Under the pieces are notes generated by a model. It had not been told where the DNA came from and ran no database searches. It was given only the letters and a program-made list of their open reading frames with translations. The translations under genes were made by a program, and so were the position numbers. DNA of 49,241 nucleotides from Thermomonas hydrothermalis. GTDB lineage: Bacteria; Pseudomonadota; Gammaproteobacteria; Xanthomonadales; Xanthomonadaceae. Of the stretch, positions 1 to 9,361 are shown piece after piece. Position 1 is the stretch's first letter. The number at the start of each line of letters is the position of its first letter. Location of the stretch: contig NZ_FQUK01000017.1 in assembly GCF_900129205.1 (NCBI RefSeq), positions 1 to 49,241 on the forward strand, in the 5' to 3' direction.

Positions 1-257
1 CCGCACTCGCGGCAGGCCACGCGCGGCACCCGGCAGTGGATGAAGGCCTTGAACTGGAAGAAGTGCAGATGCTGCCAGGTGCGCTCCACCCGGTCGTGCA
101 CCGGCTGGGCCGCCGCCCCGCAGACCGGACAGGCCAGCCGGGCCGTATCGCACGACACCTCGAAGTGGATCGCCCCCTCATCCGGACGAAACGACACGCT
201 GTCTACCGCCCACGGCGGCGTCAGCCCCAAAGCCTGGGTGAAGAGTTGTTCTTGCAT
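1..257 (-). CDS. ISL3-family transposase, N-terminal part (runs off the window)
   Basis: Reading leftwards from the ATG at 257-255, the frame is open to the window edge (about 85 residues). The protein begins MQEQLFTQALGLTPPWAVDS and carries a zinc-binding pattern typical of the ISL3 N-terminal domain: a CPVCG knuckle near residue 44 and a second CRECG at the very edge. The tract between them, ending with WQHLHFFQFKAFIHCRVPRV, matches the helix-turn-helix/zinc region of this family. The DDE catalytic domain is not in view. It has landed in the merT gene of a mercury operon, so the mer promoter, merR and most of merT have been separated from merP and merA or lie left of the window. Confidence 0.85.
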   Translation of the reverse strand, partial: MQEQLFTQALGLTPPWAVDSVSFRPDEGAIHFEVSCDTARLACPVCGAAAQPVHDRVERTWQHLHFFQFKAFIHCRVPRVACREC

Positions 258-311
258 CCGCCAAGGCTGACATCATCCGGCGGCCCGTTCCACACCAGAC
301 GCGATGGAGCC
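1..311 (-). mobile_element. Partial ISL3-family insertion sequence (one end)
   Basis: The window opens inside an insertion sequence read on the minus strand. It contains the 5' part of an ISL3-type transposase gene. Its outer end is placed near 311 because the minus strand there begins GGCTCCATCG, resembling the GGCTC start common to ISL3 terminal repeats, and because merT coding sequence resumes immediately after it. The other end, the inverted repeat partner and the target duplication lie outside the window, so the boundary is an inference. Confidence 0.6.
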
Positions 312-354
312 GATTGCGCTTGGGTTTCCCTACGTTGCGCCATTTTTCTACTGA
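312..354 (+). pseudogene. merT: merT 3' remnant (mercuric transport protein)
   Basis: The frame ending at the TGA at 352-354 encodes IALGFPYVAPFFY, almost the same as the LGFPYVMPFFY carboxyl end of Tn501-type MerT. MerT is the inner-membrane protein that passes Hg(II) from MerP to MerA. Only about 13 codons survive. Upstream the reading frame enters the ISL3 element, so the gene is cut off at its 5' side. The stop lies 13 bases before the merP ATG, the normal merT-merP spacing. Confidence 0.75.
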
Positions 355-367
355 AGAGGTATTTGCC

Positions 368-2097
<1,730 letters not shown>

Positions 2098-2098
2098 T

Positions 2099-2118
2099 GG
2101 TGTGTCGGCGGGCACACC
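2099..2118 (+). terminator. Hairpin after merA
   Basis: GGTGTG (2099-2104) pairs with CACACC (2113-2118) around an 8-base loop, directly after the merA stop. No T-run follows, so terminator function is only suggested by position. Confidence 0.4.
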
Positions 2119-2123
2119 ACCTT

Positions 2124-2166
2124 GGGAATCTCCGAGCACTTTGGCGAATCTCGTCGGCCACGAATC
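2124..2166. repeat. Dispersed hairpin repeat, copy A
   Basis: This segment aligns with copies at 4940-4985 and 48134-48176. The shared pattern is a GGGAATCnCCGA arm, a CAC loop, a TTnGGnGAnTC arm, then a conserved GGCCAnGnA tail. In this copy the two arms have diverged (about 8 of 13 positions pair). It lies after merA. From here to the next gene (2167-2398) only a possible ECF promoter was noticed. Confidence 0.5.
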
Positions 2167-2274
2167 GCGAAGGCTGATAACACCAGGATGGCGTTGACCT
2201 TCCCGATGGGGCAACCAACCTCAATCGGGCACAGCGCCGCCATGGCGACCGCCGATCACCCGCCGCAACGTCAC

Positions 2275-2303
2275 TGTAAGAATCCGCCACCCTGATCCGA
2301 CAA
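2275..2303 (+). promoter_or_regulatory. Possible ECF-type promoter for the bufferin operon
   Basis: TGTAAG (2275-2280) and CGACAA (2298-2303) are 17 bases apart and lie about 96 bases upstream of the bufA start. The layout resembles a GTAA/CG-type promoter read by an ECF sigma factor, and a sigma gene of that class faces this operon. No matching copy was found in front of the sigma gene, so this is tentative. Confidence 0.25.
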
Positions 2304-2398
2304 CTGTCTGTCCAACCACGAAGCCGCCGGCAGCAAGCGCATCCGGCATGGCAGCGGGGACGGGCATGACCCTATTCCACAGAAGCGAGGATTCCACC

Positions 2399-2707
2399 AT
2401 GAGCAAGACCACCACCATCACCGCACTGACTCTGGCCCTTGGGGCCGCCCTTGCCAGTGCTGCCACACCGACCCATGCCGCCGACCAGAGCATGGGCATG
2501 AAAGGCATGGAGAAATGCTTCGGCGTTGCCCTCAAGGGCAAGAACGACTGCAAGGCTGGTGCCGGCACGACCTGTGCGGGTACCGCGAAAAAGGACTATC
2601 AAGGCAACGCGTTCAAGCTGGTGCCTGCCGGCACCTGCGAAAAAACGCCATCGCCGACTTCACCCACCGGCTATGGGCAGCTTCAGGCCTTCCAGGAAAA
2701 GGCCTGA
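2399..2707 (+). CDS. bufA: DUF2282 bufferin-type precursor (BufA1-like)
   Basis: This is a 102-residue exported protein of the DUF2282 family. Members described as bufferins are ribosomally made peptides, modified by an MNIO enzyme, that sequester metal such as copper in the periplasm. The start at 2399 gives a clean signal peptide ending near THAADQ. The mature part has the four cysteines of the family (C40, C51, C59, C80) in KCFGVA, KNDCKAG, TTCAG and GTCEK. An upstream in-frame ATG at 2348 would spoil the signal peptide. It is the first gene of a tight operon with the DUF692, DUF2063 and DoxX genes. The metal it handles is not visible in the sequence. Its place beside mer genes and an ECF sigma factor suggests metal or thiol stress. 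Confidence 0.88.
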   Translation: MSKTTTITALTLALGAALASAATPTHAADQSMGMKGMEKCFGVALKGKNDCKAGAGTTCAGTAKKDYQGNAFKLVPAGTCEKTPSPTSPTGYGQLQAFQEKA

Positions 2708-2727
2708 CGTCCCCGGAGCGCCGTGCG

Positions 2728-3633
2728 ATGACCCCCGCTTTGCAATATTCACCTTCATCGCGCACGGCGCTGCCGTCGCGCACGGGGCTCGGGCTCAAAC
2801 CCGAGCACGTGCGCGATATTTTGACCACAGCGCCAGCGCTGGGATTTTTCGAGATCCACGCAGAGAACTACATGGTGGAAGGCGGCCCCTTCCACCATCA
2901 CCTTGAACTGATTCGCGAACGCTATGCGCTGTCTGTGCACGGTGTCGGGCTCTCCATCGGCGGACAGGACCCGCTGGATGCCGAACACCTCCGGCGTCTG
3001 CATGACCTACTGATGCGCTACCAGCCCGAGGCTTTTTCCGAACACCTGGCCTGGTCCAGCCATGGCAGCCACTTCTACAACGATCTGCTTCCCCTGCCCT
3101 ACACCCAGGACACGCTGGAGCGGGTCTGCCGTCACATCGACCAGGTGCAAGCCACACTGCGCCGACCAATGCTGCTGGAAAATCCCGCAACCTACGTCGA
3201 GTTCGCATCGTCTACCTGGGATGAAGCCGACTTCATTGCCGAAGTCGTTCGGCGCACCGGCTGCGGGTTGCTTCTCGACCTCAACAATGCATACGTCAGT
3301 GCGGTCAACCACCAGCGCAACATCCAGACCTATCTGGATGCACTGCCACTCTCTGCGGTGGGTGAAATCCACTTAGCCGGCCATGCCGAAGACCACGATG
3401 CACGCGGTGAGACGCTGCTGATCGACAGTCACGGCAACGCGGTGGCCGATCCGGTGTGGATGCTCTACCAACAGATCATCCAGCGGCTGGGCCCGGTACC
3501 CACCCTGATCGAGCGCGACCAGAACATCCCGCCGATCTCTGCACTACTGGATGAGGCATACCGGGCGCAGCACATCCTGGACAGCAACCGCACCATCACC
3601 TTGAAACCAGAACCCGTGATCGAGGTGGCCTGA
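2728..3633 (+). CDS. bufB: DUF692 / MNIO-family peptide-modifying enzyme (BufB-like)
   Basis: This 301-residue TIM-barrel protein belongs to the multinuclear non-haem iron oxidase family (DUF692), whose members convert cysteines of partner peptides to new heterocycles. Candidate metal ligands sit in conserved strings: [59 protein letters not shown] and IERDQNIP. The ATG at 2728 follows the precursor stop by 20 bases, with GGAG upstream. The frame is open further left, but only as antiparallel coding of the precursor gene. It overlaps the next gene by one base (TGATG), so translation is probably coupled. The likely substrate is the DUF2282 precursor immediately upstream. Confidence 0.93.
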   Translation: MTPALQYSPSSRTALPSRTGLGLKPEHVRDILTTAPALGFFEIHAENYMVEGGPFHHHLELIRERYALSVHGVGLSIGGQDPLDAEHLRRLHDLLMRYQPEAFSEHLAWSSHGSHFYNDLLPLPYTQDTLERVCRHIDQVQATLRRPMLLENPATYVEFASSTWDEADFIAEVVRRTGCGLLLDLNNAYVSAVNHQRNIQTYLDALPLSAVGEIHLAGHAEDHDARGETLLIDSHGNAVADPVWMLYQQIIQRLGPVPTLIERDQNIPPISALLDEAYRAQHILDSNRTITLKPEPVIEVA

Positions 3634-4412
3634 TGAACGCCTTTGCTGCTGCACTGCTCGACCCGACGTTGCCGCCCCCCGCCGATCTGGCCGTCCGAAA
3701 CGGTGCAGACCTGACCTCTCGCTTTGCGATCTATCGCAACAATGTGACGTGGTCACTGATCGAGGCGCTGGCCGACACCTACCCGGTGGTAAAGCAGCTT
3801 GTCGGTGACACGTTTTTCCAGGCCATGGCGTGTGCCTATGTCCGTGCCCACCTGCCGAAGTCGCCGGTACTGGCGTATTACGGGGATGCATTTCCAGACT
3901 TCATCGCCAGCTTCCCCCCAGCTTCCGGTGTTCCCTATCTCGCAGATGTCGCCCGCCTCGAATGGGCCTATGTCGCGGCGTTTCATTCCGCCGACACCAC
4001 TGCCATGCGCCTGGATGCATTTGCCGATGCCATGCGCAATCCCGCGACCCTTGCTAACGCCCACCTTCGGTTTGCCCCATGCGTACGGGTGGTGAAATCG
4101 CGCTTCCCGGTCGTTTCGATCTGGCATGCCCACCAGGACGACGATCCAGCCGCACGCATGGCAGACATCCCGATTCCCCAGGCCGAAGCCGCCCTGCTGG
4201 TACGCCCGGCGTACACCGTGCAGGTGATTCCCTTGCTGATGCCCGCTGCAGACTGCATCGCTGCCCTGCTCGACGGCGTCAGGCTTGGTGAGGCCATCGA
4301 ACACGCCGCGCTGCCCCAAGCGCATCTGGAATCACTGTTCACGCACCTGCTGCAAACCGGTGCGCTGTGCGGCATCGACATTCCAGAAGATCATGCAAGG
4401 CAACCGTCATGA
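3633..4412 (+). CDS. bufC: DUF2063 putative DNA-binding/partner protein (BufC-like)
   Basis: A 259-residue protein that starts with the DUF2063 domain (FAAALLDP, then [33 protein letters not shown] and [10 protein letters not shown]). Despite the old label of DNA-binding, family members next to MNIO enzymes act as substrate-recognition partners for the modification. The C-terminal half (about 130-259) is less conserved and probably binds the precursor. It is coupled on both sides, with a TGATG overlap with bufB and an ATGA overlap with the DoxX gene. The name bufC follows the published operon order and is inferred from family and position. Confidence 0.85.
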   Translation: MNAFAAALLDPTLPPPADLAVRNGADLTSRFAIYRNNVTWSLIEALADTYPVVKQLVGDTFFQAMACAYVRAHLPKSPVLAYYGDAFPDFIASFPPASGVPYLADVARLEWAYVAAFHSADTTAMRLDAFADAMRNPATLANAHLRFAPCVRVVKSRFPVVSIWHAHQDDDPAARMADIPIPQAEAALLVRPAYTVQVIPLLMPAADCIAALLDGVRLGEAIEHAALPQAHLESLFTHLLQTGALCGIDIPEDHARQPS

Positions 4413-4939
4413 CCATGCGCATCATCTGTGTACATTTCTGCACCGCCATGGCACGCCTGTCGGAACTGCTGTCGCGCATTCCCCATTCGTTGATCGCACT
4501 ACTCGGCCGGTTTTCCATTGCAGCCGTGTTCTGGCAGTCCGGTCAGACCAAGGTCGAGGGATTTGCAGTGGACCTGCTGACGGGTCAGTTTCAGTTGGGC
4601 TGGCCCCATCTTTCCGATAGCGCCTTGGCACTGTTTCGTGACGAGTACCGCCTCCCCCTGCTGCCAGCCGACGACGCGGCCCTGTTGGCCGCCCTTGCCG
4701 AACACCTGTTCCCAGTACTGCTGCTGGCAGGCCTGGCCACCCGGCTATCGGCGCTCGGCCTGCTGGGCATGACCGCCGTGATCGAAATATTCGTTTACCC
4801 CGATGCCTATCCCACCCACAGCACATGGGCAGCTGTTCTGCTTTATCTGATTGCCCGTGGCCCCGGCACGCTGTCACTGGATCATCTGCTCGCCCGGCAC
4901 TGCCAACCTCTGAAGCCAGCCACCCAGGGGTCTGCCTAA
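4409..4939 (+). CDS. DoxX-family membrane protein of the bufferin operon
   Basis: A 176-residue integral membrane protein of the DoxX family, frequent as the last gene of DUF2282-DUF692-DUF2063 operons. About four hydrophobic helices are visible: around [44 protein letters not shown] and [14 protein letters not shown]. It carries the family's [12 protein letters not shown] loop and GPGTLSLD end. The start is taken at the ATG overlapping the upstream stop (ATGA at 4409-4412). Its role is unproven. Transfer of electrons or handling of quinone or thiol has been proposed for DoxX proteins in general. It converges on the anti-sigma gene with a hairpin between them. Confidence 0.88.
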   Translation: MTMRIICVHFCTAMARLSELLSRIPHSLIALLGRFSIAAVFWQSGQTKVEGFAVDLLTGQFQLGWPHLSDSALALFRDEYRLPLLPADDAALLAALAEHLFPVLLLAGLATRLSALGLLGMTAVIEIFVYPDAYPTHSTWAAVLLYLIARGPGTLSLDHLLARHCQPLKPATQGSA

Positions 4940-4985
4940 GGGAATCACCGAACACTTCGGAGACTCCCTTGGGCCACGGACGGCT
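4940..4985. repeat. Dispersed hairpin repeat, copy B, between convergent genes
   Basis: GGGAATCACCGAA (4940-4952) and TTCGGAGACTCCC (4956-4968) form a 13-base stem with two mismatches around a CAC loop, followed by the conserved GGCCA tail. This is the best-preserved hairpin of three related copies. It sits between the ends of the DoxX gene and the oppositely oriented anti-sigma gene, so it may terminate both transcripts. Confidence 0.65.
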
Positions 4986-4994
4986 GCTCACAAA

Positions 4995-5219
4995 TCAAGC
5001 GTGCGGGTCGTCCTCGCCTGCTGGCGCTGGCGGGTTTTCCTCCGCTGCCCCGCTGACATAGCGCCTGGCAATCTGCCGCAACACTGACAGATGCTGGTCA
5101 AAGTGGCGACATCCCGAGCACAGCATCAAATGCACGCGCAAGGCAATTTGATCGCCCAAGGGCAACGGCTGCTCCCTGGCCATCGACATCAGGCGTGTGG
5201 CTTGCTCGCAGTTCAGCAT
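4995..5219 (-). CDS. Small zinc-finger anti-sigma factor candidate
   Basis: A 74-residue protein with the zf-HC2 pattern of anti-sigma factors: C4, then H30-x3-C34-x2-C37 in RVHLMLCSGCRHF. ECF partners with this zinc finger usually continue into a transmembrane helix and a periplasmic domain. Here there is no hydrophobic segment, only an acidic, Pro-rich tail (ENPPAPAGEDDPHA), so sensing would have to be cytoplasmic. The ATG at 5219 lies inside the end of the sigma gene, overlapping it, as expected for a co-translated sigma/anti-sigma pair. Direct control of the sigma factor is inferred from family and position. Confidence 0.8.
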   Translation of the reverse strand: MLNCEQATRLMSMAREQPLPLGDQIALRVHLMLCSGCRHFDQHLSVLRQIARRYVSGAAEENPPAPAGEDDPHA

Positions 5220-5848
5220 GCGCCCCCCTTGGCGAACCAGCGGTTCTCCAGGCACTCCCGTAACCGTATCCGCGCGCGGTAGAGGATGACGTTGACATTG
5301 GTGACACTCAGTCCGAGCGTCTGACAGATCTCACTGGTTTCCAGCTCAATGAACTCACGCATCATGAAGACTCTCGCCTGCTGAGCTGGCAACCGTTCTA
5401 GACATGTTTCGAAAACCTGCCAGAACTGGGCATTGAGCGTGGCGGTTTCGGGATCGACCCAGTGCTGCGGTCGTTCGTCAGGACGCCAATGGCCGCCCCG
5501 ATCAAACAGATCGGGAAGCCCATCATCTTCTTCCGCGGCCTCTGTCAGCTGGCTGACCGGCACCATACGGCGGCTCTGGCGCAGCAGATCAGCGATCTTG
5601 TGCTTGAGGATGGCCAGCACCCAGGTCTTGAACGCCGAGCGGCCGGCAAACCTGTCGGCATTGGCCATCGCCCCGATCAGCGCCTCCTGTACGGCATCCT
5701 CGGCAAGTTGCGGCTCGGCCAGCTGCAAGGTTGCAAATTTCAGCATTTGCCGACGCAGGTCTGCCATGAAATCGCGGTCATGCAGCCATGCCTGCGCCCC
5801 CGTCGTAGGGTGATCATCATGCATAGCTGTCGCCGCCAGCTCGTTCAT
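5213..5848 (-). CDS. ECF RNA polymerase sigma factor
   Basis: A group IV sigma factor of about 211 residues. Region 2 runs from LRRQMLKFATLQL through EDAVQEALIGAMANADRFAGR to SAFKTWVLAILKHKIADLLR. Region 4 is LERLPAQQARVFMMREFIELETSEICQTLGLSVTNVNVILYRAR. The linker between them is long and acidic. It resembles the small sigma subfamily found with short zinc-finger anti-sigma genes. In Caulobacter, the ECF factor SigF controls DUF2282/DUF692/DUF2063/DoxX genes under metal stress, and the facing operon here has that content, so regulation of the bufferin operon is likely but inferred. Starts at 5869, 5848 or 5824 are possible. 5848 is chosen without a strong ribosome-binding site. Confidence 0.9.
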   Translation of the reverse strand: MNELAATAMHDDHPTTGAQAWLHDRDFMADLRRQMLKFATLQLAEPQLAEDAVQEALIGAMANADRFAGRSAFKTWVLAILKHKIADLLRQSRRMVPVSQLTEAAEEDDGLPDLFDRGGHWRPDERPQHWVDPETATLNAQFWQVFETCLERLPAQQARVFMMREFIELETSEICQTLGLSVTNVNVILYRARIRLRECLENRWFAKGGAC

Positions 5849-5948
5849 GCCTGCGCATCCATGCCACATGCGGCCAGTGCATTGGCATCACAACGAAACG
5901 CCAGTGACGGCAAGAAGCTTCCACGACATTCGATGCGCGGCATAAACC

Positions 5949-6233
5949 TCACTCCCGCGCCCTGGGGTCATTCGCCGCCAGTGCGGCCGCTTCGCGCAGC
6001 TTGCCGATGTACACACGGCGTGTCGGCGGCGCATCACTGGCCGCAACCTGGAGGCCATGGATATAGGCCGCCAGCAGTTCGCGCTTGTTGAACTGCTCAC
6101 CCAGATCATCCAGCGTGCGAGCAACGGCATCGCGCAGATGCCAGTCCACGTTCATGCCGGACTCGGCCTGCTTGGCAATATCGATGAGCTTGAGGACGTG
6201 CGGAGTGACCAGACCTACGACGGTGGCTTTCAT
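5949..6233 (-). CDS. Hypothetical protein, 94 residues
   Basis: I do not recognise this family. The protein starts MKATVVGLVTPHVLKLIDIA, is mostly alpha-helical by composition, mixes acidic and basic residues, and has no signal peptide, membrane segment or cysteine. Coding is supported by its codon pattern and by conserved-looking strings such as WHLRDAVARTLDDLGEQF. The reading frame stays open far upstream, but that part is the antisense of pyrC, so the ATG at 6233 is preferred. It is on the same strand as the sigma gene, about 100 bases before it, and could belong to that transcript. Confidence 0.6.
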   Translation of the reverse strand: MKATVVGLVTPHVLKLIDIAKQAESGMNVDWHLRDAVARTLDDLGEQFNKRELLAAYIHGLQVAASDAPPTRRVYIGKLREAAALAANDPRARE

Positions 6234-6331
6234 GGCAGCGATCCCAAAGGGGGGACGGATCGGACAGGTGTCTGAAGATACCCCATGAACAGTCGCTGCC
6301 ATAGGCCAGTGCCTGTCAGGCCAACAGCGCC

Positions 6332-7414
6332 TCAGCCGATCACGCGCCAGTCCAGAGTCTCGCCTGCTGCCAGCGGTACCAAAGTGCGCTCGCCATACGG
6401 CAGCTCGGCTGGAACCTGCCAGGCTGTCTTCTGCAACGTCAACGTGCCGGTGTTGCGCGGCAGGCGATAGAAATCGGCGCCGAAATGGCTGGCAAAACCT
6501 TCCAGCCGATCCAGCCGACCAACCGCTTCGAATGCCGTGGCGTACAGCGCCAGCGCATGCAGACCGGTGTAACAGCCGGCGCAACCGCAATCGGCCTCTT
6601 TGTCGCCGCGGGCATGCGGAGCGGAATCCGTCCCCAGGAAGAACCGCGGATCGCCGCTGGTGGCCGCCGCCAGCAGCGCCTGGCGGTGCTGCTCGCGCTT
6701 GAGCACCGGCAGGCAGTAATAGTGCGGACGCAGACCGCCCGTGAAAATGGCATTGCGGTTGTACAACAGGTGGTGGGCGGTCAACGTGGCGGCAATGCCG
6801 CTGCCAGCATCGCGCACGTAGTCCACCGCATCCTGGGTCGTGATGTGCTCCAGCACGATGCGCAGCGCCGGAAAGGTCTTGCGCAGCGGAATCAGCACCC
6901 GGTCGATGAACACCTTCTCGCGGTCGAACACGTCGATGTCGCGGTCGGTCACTTCGCCATGGATCGCCAGCACCATGCCCGTCTCCTGCATGGCCTCCAG
7001 CGCCGCGTACGTATGCTTTAGATCGGTGACACCGGAATCGGAGTTGGTGGTGGCACCGGCCGGATACAGCTTGACCGCGTGCACGAATCCGCTGGCACGC
7101 GCACGATGGATCTCCTCGGGAGGCGTGTTGTCGGTCAGATACAGCGTCATCAGCGGTTCAAAATCCGAACCGACCGGACGCGCCGCCAGGATCCGCTCCC
7201 GGTAGGCCGCGGCCTGCGCAGTGGACGTCACCGGCGGCCGCAGATTGGGCATCACGATGGCCCGGCGGAACTGCGCTGCGGTGTGCGGCAGCACCGCCTG
7301 CAAGGCCTGGCCGTCGCGTAGATGCAGGTGCCAGTCGTCAGGCCAGGTGATGGTCAGCGTGGTGCCGGCCGGCACCGCTGCGGGCGCGGGGATGTGATGG
7401 GAAAGCGAGGGCAT
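6332..7414 (-). CDS. pyrC: Dihydroorotase
   Basis: This enzyme catalyses the reversible cyclisation of carbamoyl-aspartate to dihydroorotate in pyrimidine synthesis. The 360-residue protein has the zinc ligands of class II dihydroorotases: [10 protein letters not shown] near the N-terminus, the carboxylated lysine in [23 protein letters not shown], the [10 protein letters not shown] histidine, and the catalytic aspartate in [16 protein letters not shown]. The following CGCAGCYTG loop is usual for this subgroup. The ATG at 7414 has GGAG nine bases upstream. An open frame further left contains no family sequence. The neighbouring membrane-protein gene lies upstream on the same strand, 164 bases away. 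Confidence 0.96.
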   Translation of the reverse strand: MPSLSHHIPAPAAVPAGTTLTITWPDDWHLHLRDGQALQAVLPHTAAQFRRAIVMPNLRPPVTSTAQAAAYRERILAARPVGSDFEPLMTLYLTDNTPPEEIHRARASGFVHAVKLYPAGATTNSDSGVTDLKHTYAALEAMQETGMVLAIHGEVTDRDIDVFDREKVFIDRVLIPLRKTFPALRIVLEHITTQDAVDYVRDAGSGIAATLTAHHLLYNRNAIFTGGLRPHYYCLPVLKREQHRQALLAAATSGDPRFFLGTDSAPHARGDKEADCGCAGCYTGLHALALYATAFEAVGRLDRLEGFASHFGADFYRLPRNTGTLTLQKTAWQVPAELPYGERTLVPLAAGETLDWRVIG

Positions 7415-7578
7415 GGGGGCTCCGGGGCCGTAACGGCTGACAGGGCAATTTTGCCAGAGCCGCCGGGGGCAGGACGCAGGAGACCCACGCCCGTGTCCGT
7501 CACCGCCGATGCAAGCCATTTCATCCTGAACCCTGCATCGCGGCCTGCATGACACAGGGCCTTGCGGCAGTTATGCCG

Positions 7579-8085
7579 TCAGGAGCGACCGGAAGAAGAT
7601 GACCTGCGTCCCTTCACTACCCCGTACACCAGCAATGCGTTCATCAACAAAGCGACGATGCCGAACACGGCGCGGCCCTCCCATTCGGGGACCTGCGACA
7701 CCGACGGCGCGGTGAAGCTGCTGGACAGCTTGCGTGTGAAGGTGCGCTGGCCGGGGCCGAAGGCGATCCAGTTGAAGGCCAGCAGGAAGGCGAGCAGTGC
7801 CACGCCGCCAGCCTTCGCGGCGACGCTCTGGAAACCCAGTCCGAACAACACGATGCCGAGGCCGGCGGCGATGAACACGGTGGACGCGCACAAACCAAAT
7901 ACCCGGTAGGCGGTGGTCGGCGGCACCTTGCTTGGCAACACGCCAAGCACCGACAGCAGGGCCACGGTGCCCAGCGCCGCGAAGTAAAGGCCGAAGGGCA
8001 CGGCGAGAATGCGGCCGATGCGGGAGGCGATAGGCGTTGGGCGCACGACGCGGGCTCCAGCCAGGACGGGGCTGGCCGCCAGCAT
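7579..8085 (-). CDS. Hypothetical multi-pass membrane protein
   Basis: I do not recognise the family. The 168-residue protein has about four hydrophobic stretches: ILAVPFGLYFAALGTVALLSVL, VFIAAGLGIVLFGLGF, GGVALLAFLLAFNWIAFG and VFGIVALLMNALLVYGVVKG. It has a soluble loop (GQRTFTRKLSSSF to PEWEGR) between the third and fourth. The C-terminus is basic and Ser-rich (KGRRSSSSGRS). The predicted topology is inner membrane with both ends probably cytoplasmic. No motif points to a substrate. It lies upstream of pyrC on the same strand but is well separated from it. Confidence 0.72.
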   Translation of the reverse strand: MLAASPVLAGARVVRPTPIASRIGRILAVPFGLYFAALGTVALLSVLGVLPSKVPPTTAYRVFGLCASTVFIAAGLGIVLFGLGFQSVAAKAGGVALLAFLLAFNWIAFGPGQRTFTRKLSSSFTAPSVSQVPEWEGRAVFGIVALLMNALLVYGVVKGRRSSSSGRS

Positions 8086-8213
8086 GCCAGAGAACTGGCC
8101 GCGTGTTCAGGCGTCAGGCGAGTATCCTGCCCAAGCAGCGGCACTGGACACCTTCGCGCCCCGCCTCGGGGTGCATGGAGTGCCAGCATCCCGAATCCTG
8201 GGCACGGCCACAT

Positions 8214-8437
8214 GACCGCCGACAGCCATCCGCCGCGCTGCCGGCGGGCGTGGCCTGCCACGCGATTGCCGGCATCCTCCGCCGCGGCGACGACGGCCTG
8301 GTCTCGGTGGCCAGCGCACTGACGCAGCGCGGGCCTGGGCAATGCCCATGGGCAGGCTGGTCATCCACGATGCCGGCCATCTCACCCTGCTGGATCACAG
8401 CGAGGTGGTGGCTGCCCTCAAGTGCTGGCTGGCCTAA
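8214..8437 (+). pseudogene. Decayed 3' end of an alpha/beta-hydrolase (lipase/esterase)
   Basis: Two adjacent frames together spell the C-terminal part of a lipase-like protein. The first is ALPAGVACHAIAG followed by DGLVSVASALTQRG, where DGLV carries the usual catalytic Asp. After a frame change near 8325-8340 comes PMGRLVIHDAGHLTLLDH (catalytic His in AGHLTLL), then VVAALKCWLA and a stop at 8435-8437. There is no N-terminal half or nucleophile elbow upstream, so this is a truncated, frameshifted remnant. The rest of the 8086-8564 gap holds nothing I can assign. Confidence 0.55.
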
Positions 8438-8564
8438 CTATCGCGCTGCGTGCTGTTGCCGCGTCTGTTTGGCCGGTTCCTGCGTAGACCATCGTGAAGC
8501 CCAGCTGCCCGCACAAACGCTGGGGCAAGATCCAAGGCCACAATGACCACCGTGAGAGGACAGG

Positions 8565-9188
8565 ATGCACACAAAACACGCTCTGCTGGCAGGCGTACTG
8601 GCAACTGCGCTATTGGGAGGCTCGGCGATGGCCGTTGAAACACCCCGCTACGCCACCGTCCTGCGCGATGGCGACCACGAACTGCGCGACTACCCTGCCC
8701 TGGTGGTAGCCGAGGTCACCGTCGAAGGCGACCAGAAAACCGCGGCCAACCGGGGCTTTCGTCTGCTGGCCAACTACATCTTCGGCGGCAACCGCAAGCG
8801 CGCGGAGATCGCCATGACCGCGCCGGTGGCGCAGCAGGCGGTGGGCGAGAAGATCGCGATGACCGCCCCGGTCGCGCAGGTGCCGGGCGCCGCGGGCACC
8901 TGGAAGGTGCGCTTCACCATGCCCAGCGCGTGGACGCTGGACACCCTGCCCGTTCCAAACGATGCGCGGGTCAGCCTGCAACGCATCGAGCCTGCCCGGC
9001 TGGCTGTACGGCGGTTCTCCGGGCTTGCGCGGCCAGAGGACGTGCAGGCGCAATCGGCAGCGCTGCTGGCATGGGTGCAGGCACGCAGATTGCGCCCCAC
9101 CGGGCCAGTCACCCTAGCCCAGTACAACCCGCCGTGGACGCCGTGGTTCCTGCGGCGCAACGAAGTGATGGTGGAAGTGGCGCGCTGA
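8565..9188 (+). CDS. SOUL-family haem-binding-like protein, exported
   Basis: A 207-residue protein with a signal peptide (LLAGVLATALLGGSAMA, cleavage before VETP) followed by the SOUL domain: YATVLRDGDHELRDYPALVVAEV, the RGFRLLANYIFGGNRKRAEIAMTAPV core, and NEVMVEV at the end. A short internal duplication, IAMTAPVAQ, occurs twice 15 residues apart. SOUL proteins bind haem or porphyrins in some eukaryotes, but the bacterial role is unknown. The signal sequence places it in the periplasm. It stands alone, with lipase debris upstream and an IS3 relic directly after its stop. Confidence 0.9.
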   Translation: MHTKHALLAGVLATALLGGSAMAVETPRYATVLRDGDHELRDYPALVVAEVTVEGDQKTAANRGFRLLANYIFGGNRKRAEIAMTAPVAQQAVGEKIAMTAPVAQVPGAAGTWKVRFTMPSAWTLDTLPVPNDARVSLQRIEPARLAVRRFSGLARPEDVQAQSAALLAWVQARRLRPTGPVTLAQYNPPWTPWFLRRNEVMVEVAR

Positions 9189-9201
9189 CGCTGCGTGACT
9201 G

Positions 9202-9361
9202 TGACCTACCCCCACTGAGCCGCACCACACGAAGCAGGTAGAGTCCGTCCTCCAAAGAGGACGGACATGCGCAAGAGTCGATTCACCACGGAACAGATCA
9301 TCGGGTTCATCAAATAGGCCGAGGCCGGCATGGCGGTGTCGGAGTTTGTCCGGCAATACGG
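9202..9361 (+). mobile_element. IS3-family remnant: left end and broken orfA
   Basis: From the ATG at 9267 the frame reads MRKSRFTTEQIIGFIK, then a TAG stop at 9315-9317, then [15 protein letters not shown]. This is the N-terminal helix-turn-helix of an IS3-type OrfA with a nonsense codon where Gln is usual. It breaks off right at the stop codon of icmF on the other strand. The 65 bases before the ATG begin TGACCT and share CACTGAGC/GCACCAC/CGAA with a second site at 48177-48215. No orfB is present, so the element is inactive. Confidence 0.75.

Noticed and set aside
2348..2398. Earlier start for the DUF2282 precursor
   Set aside because: It would add a hydrophilic stretch before the signal peptide. 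The ATG at 2399 gives the normal family N-terminus.
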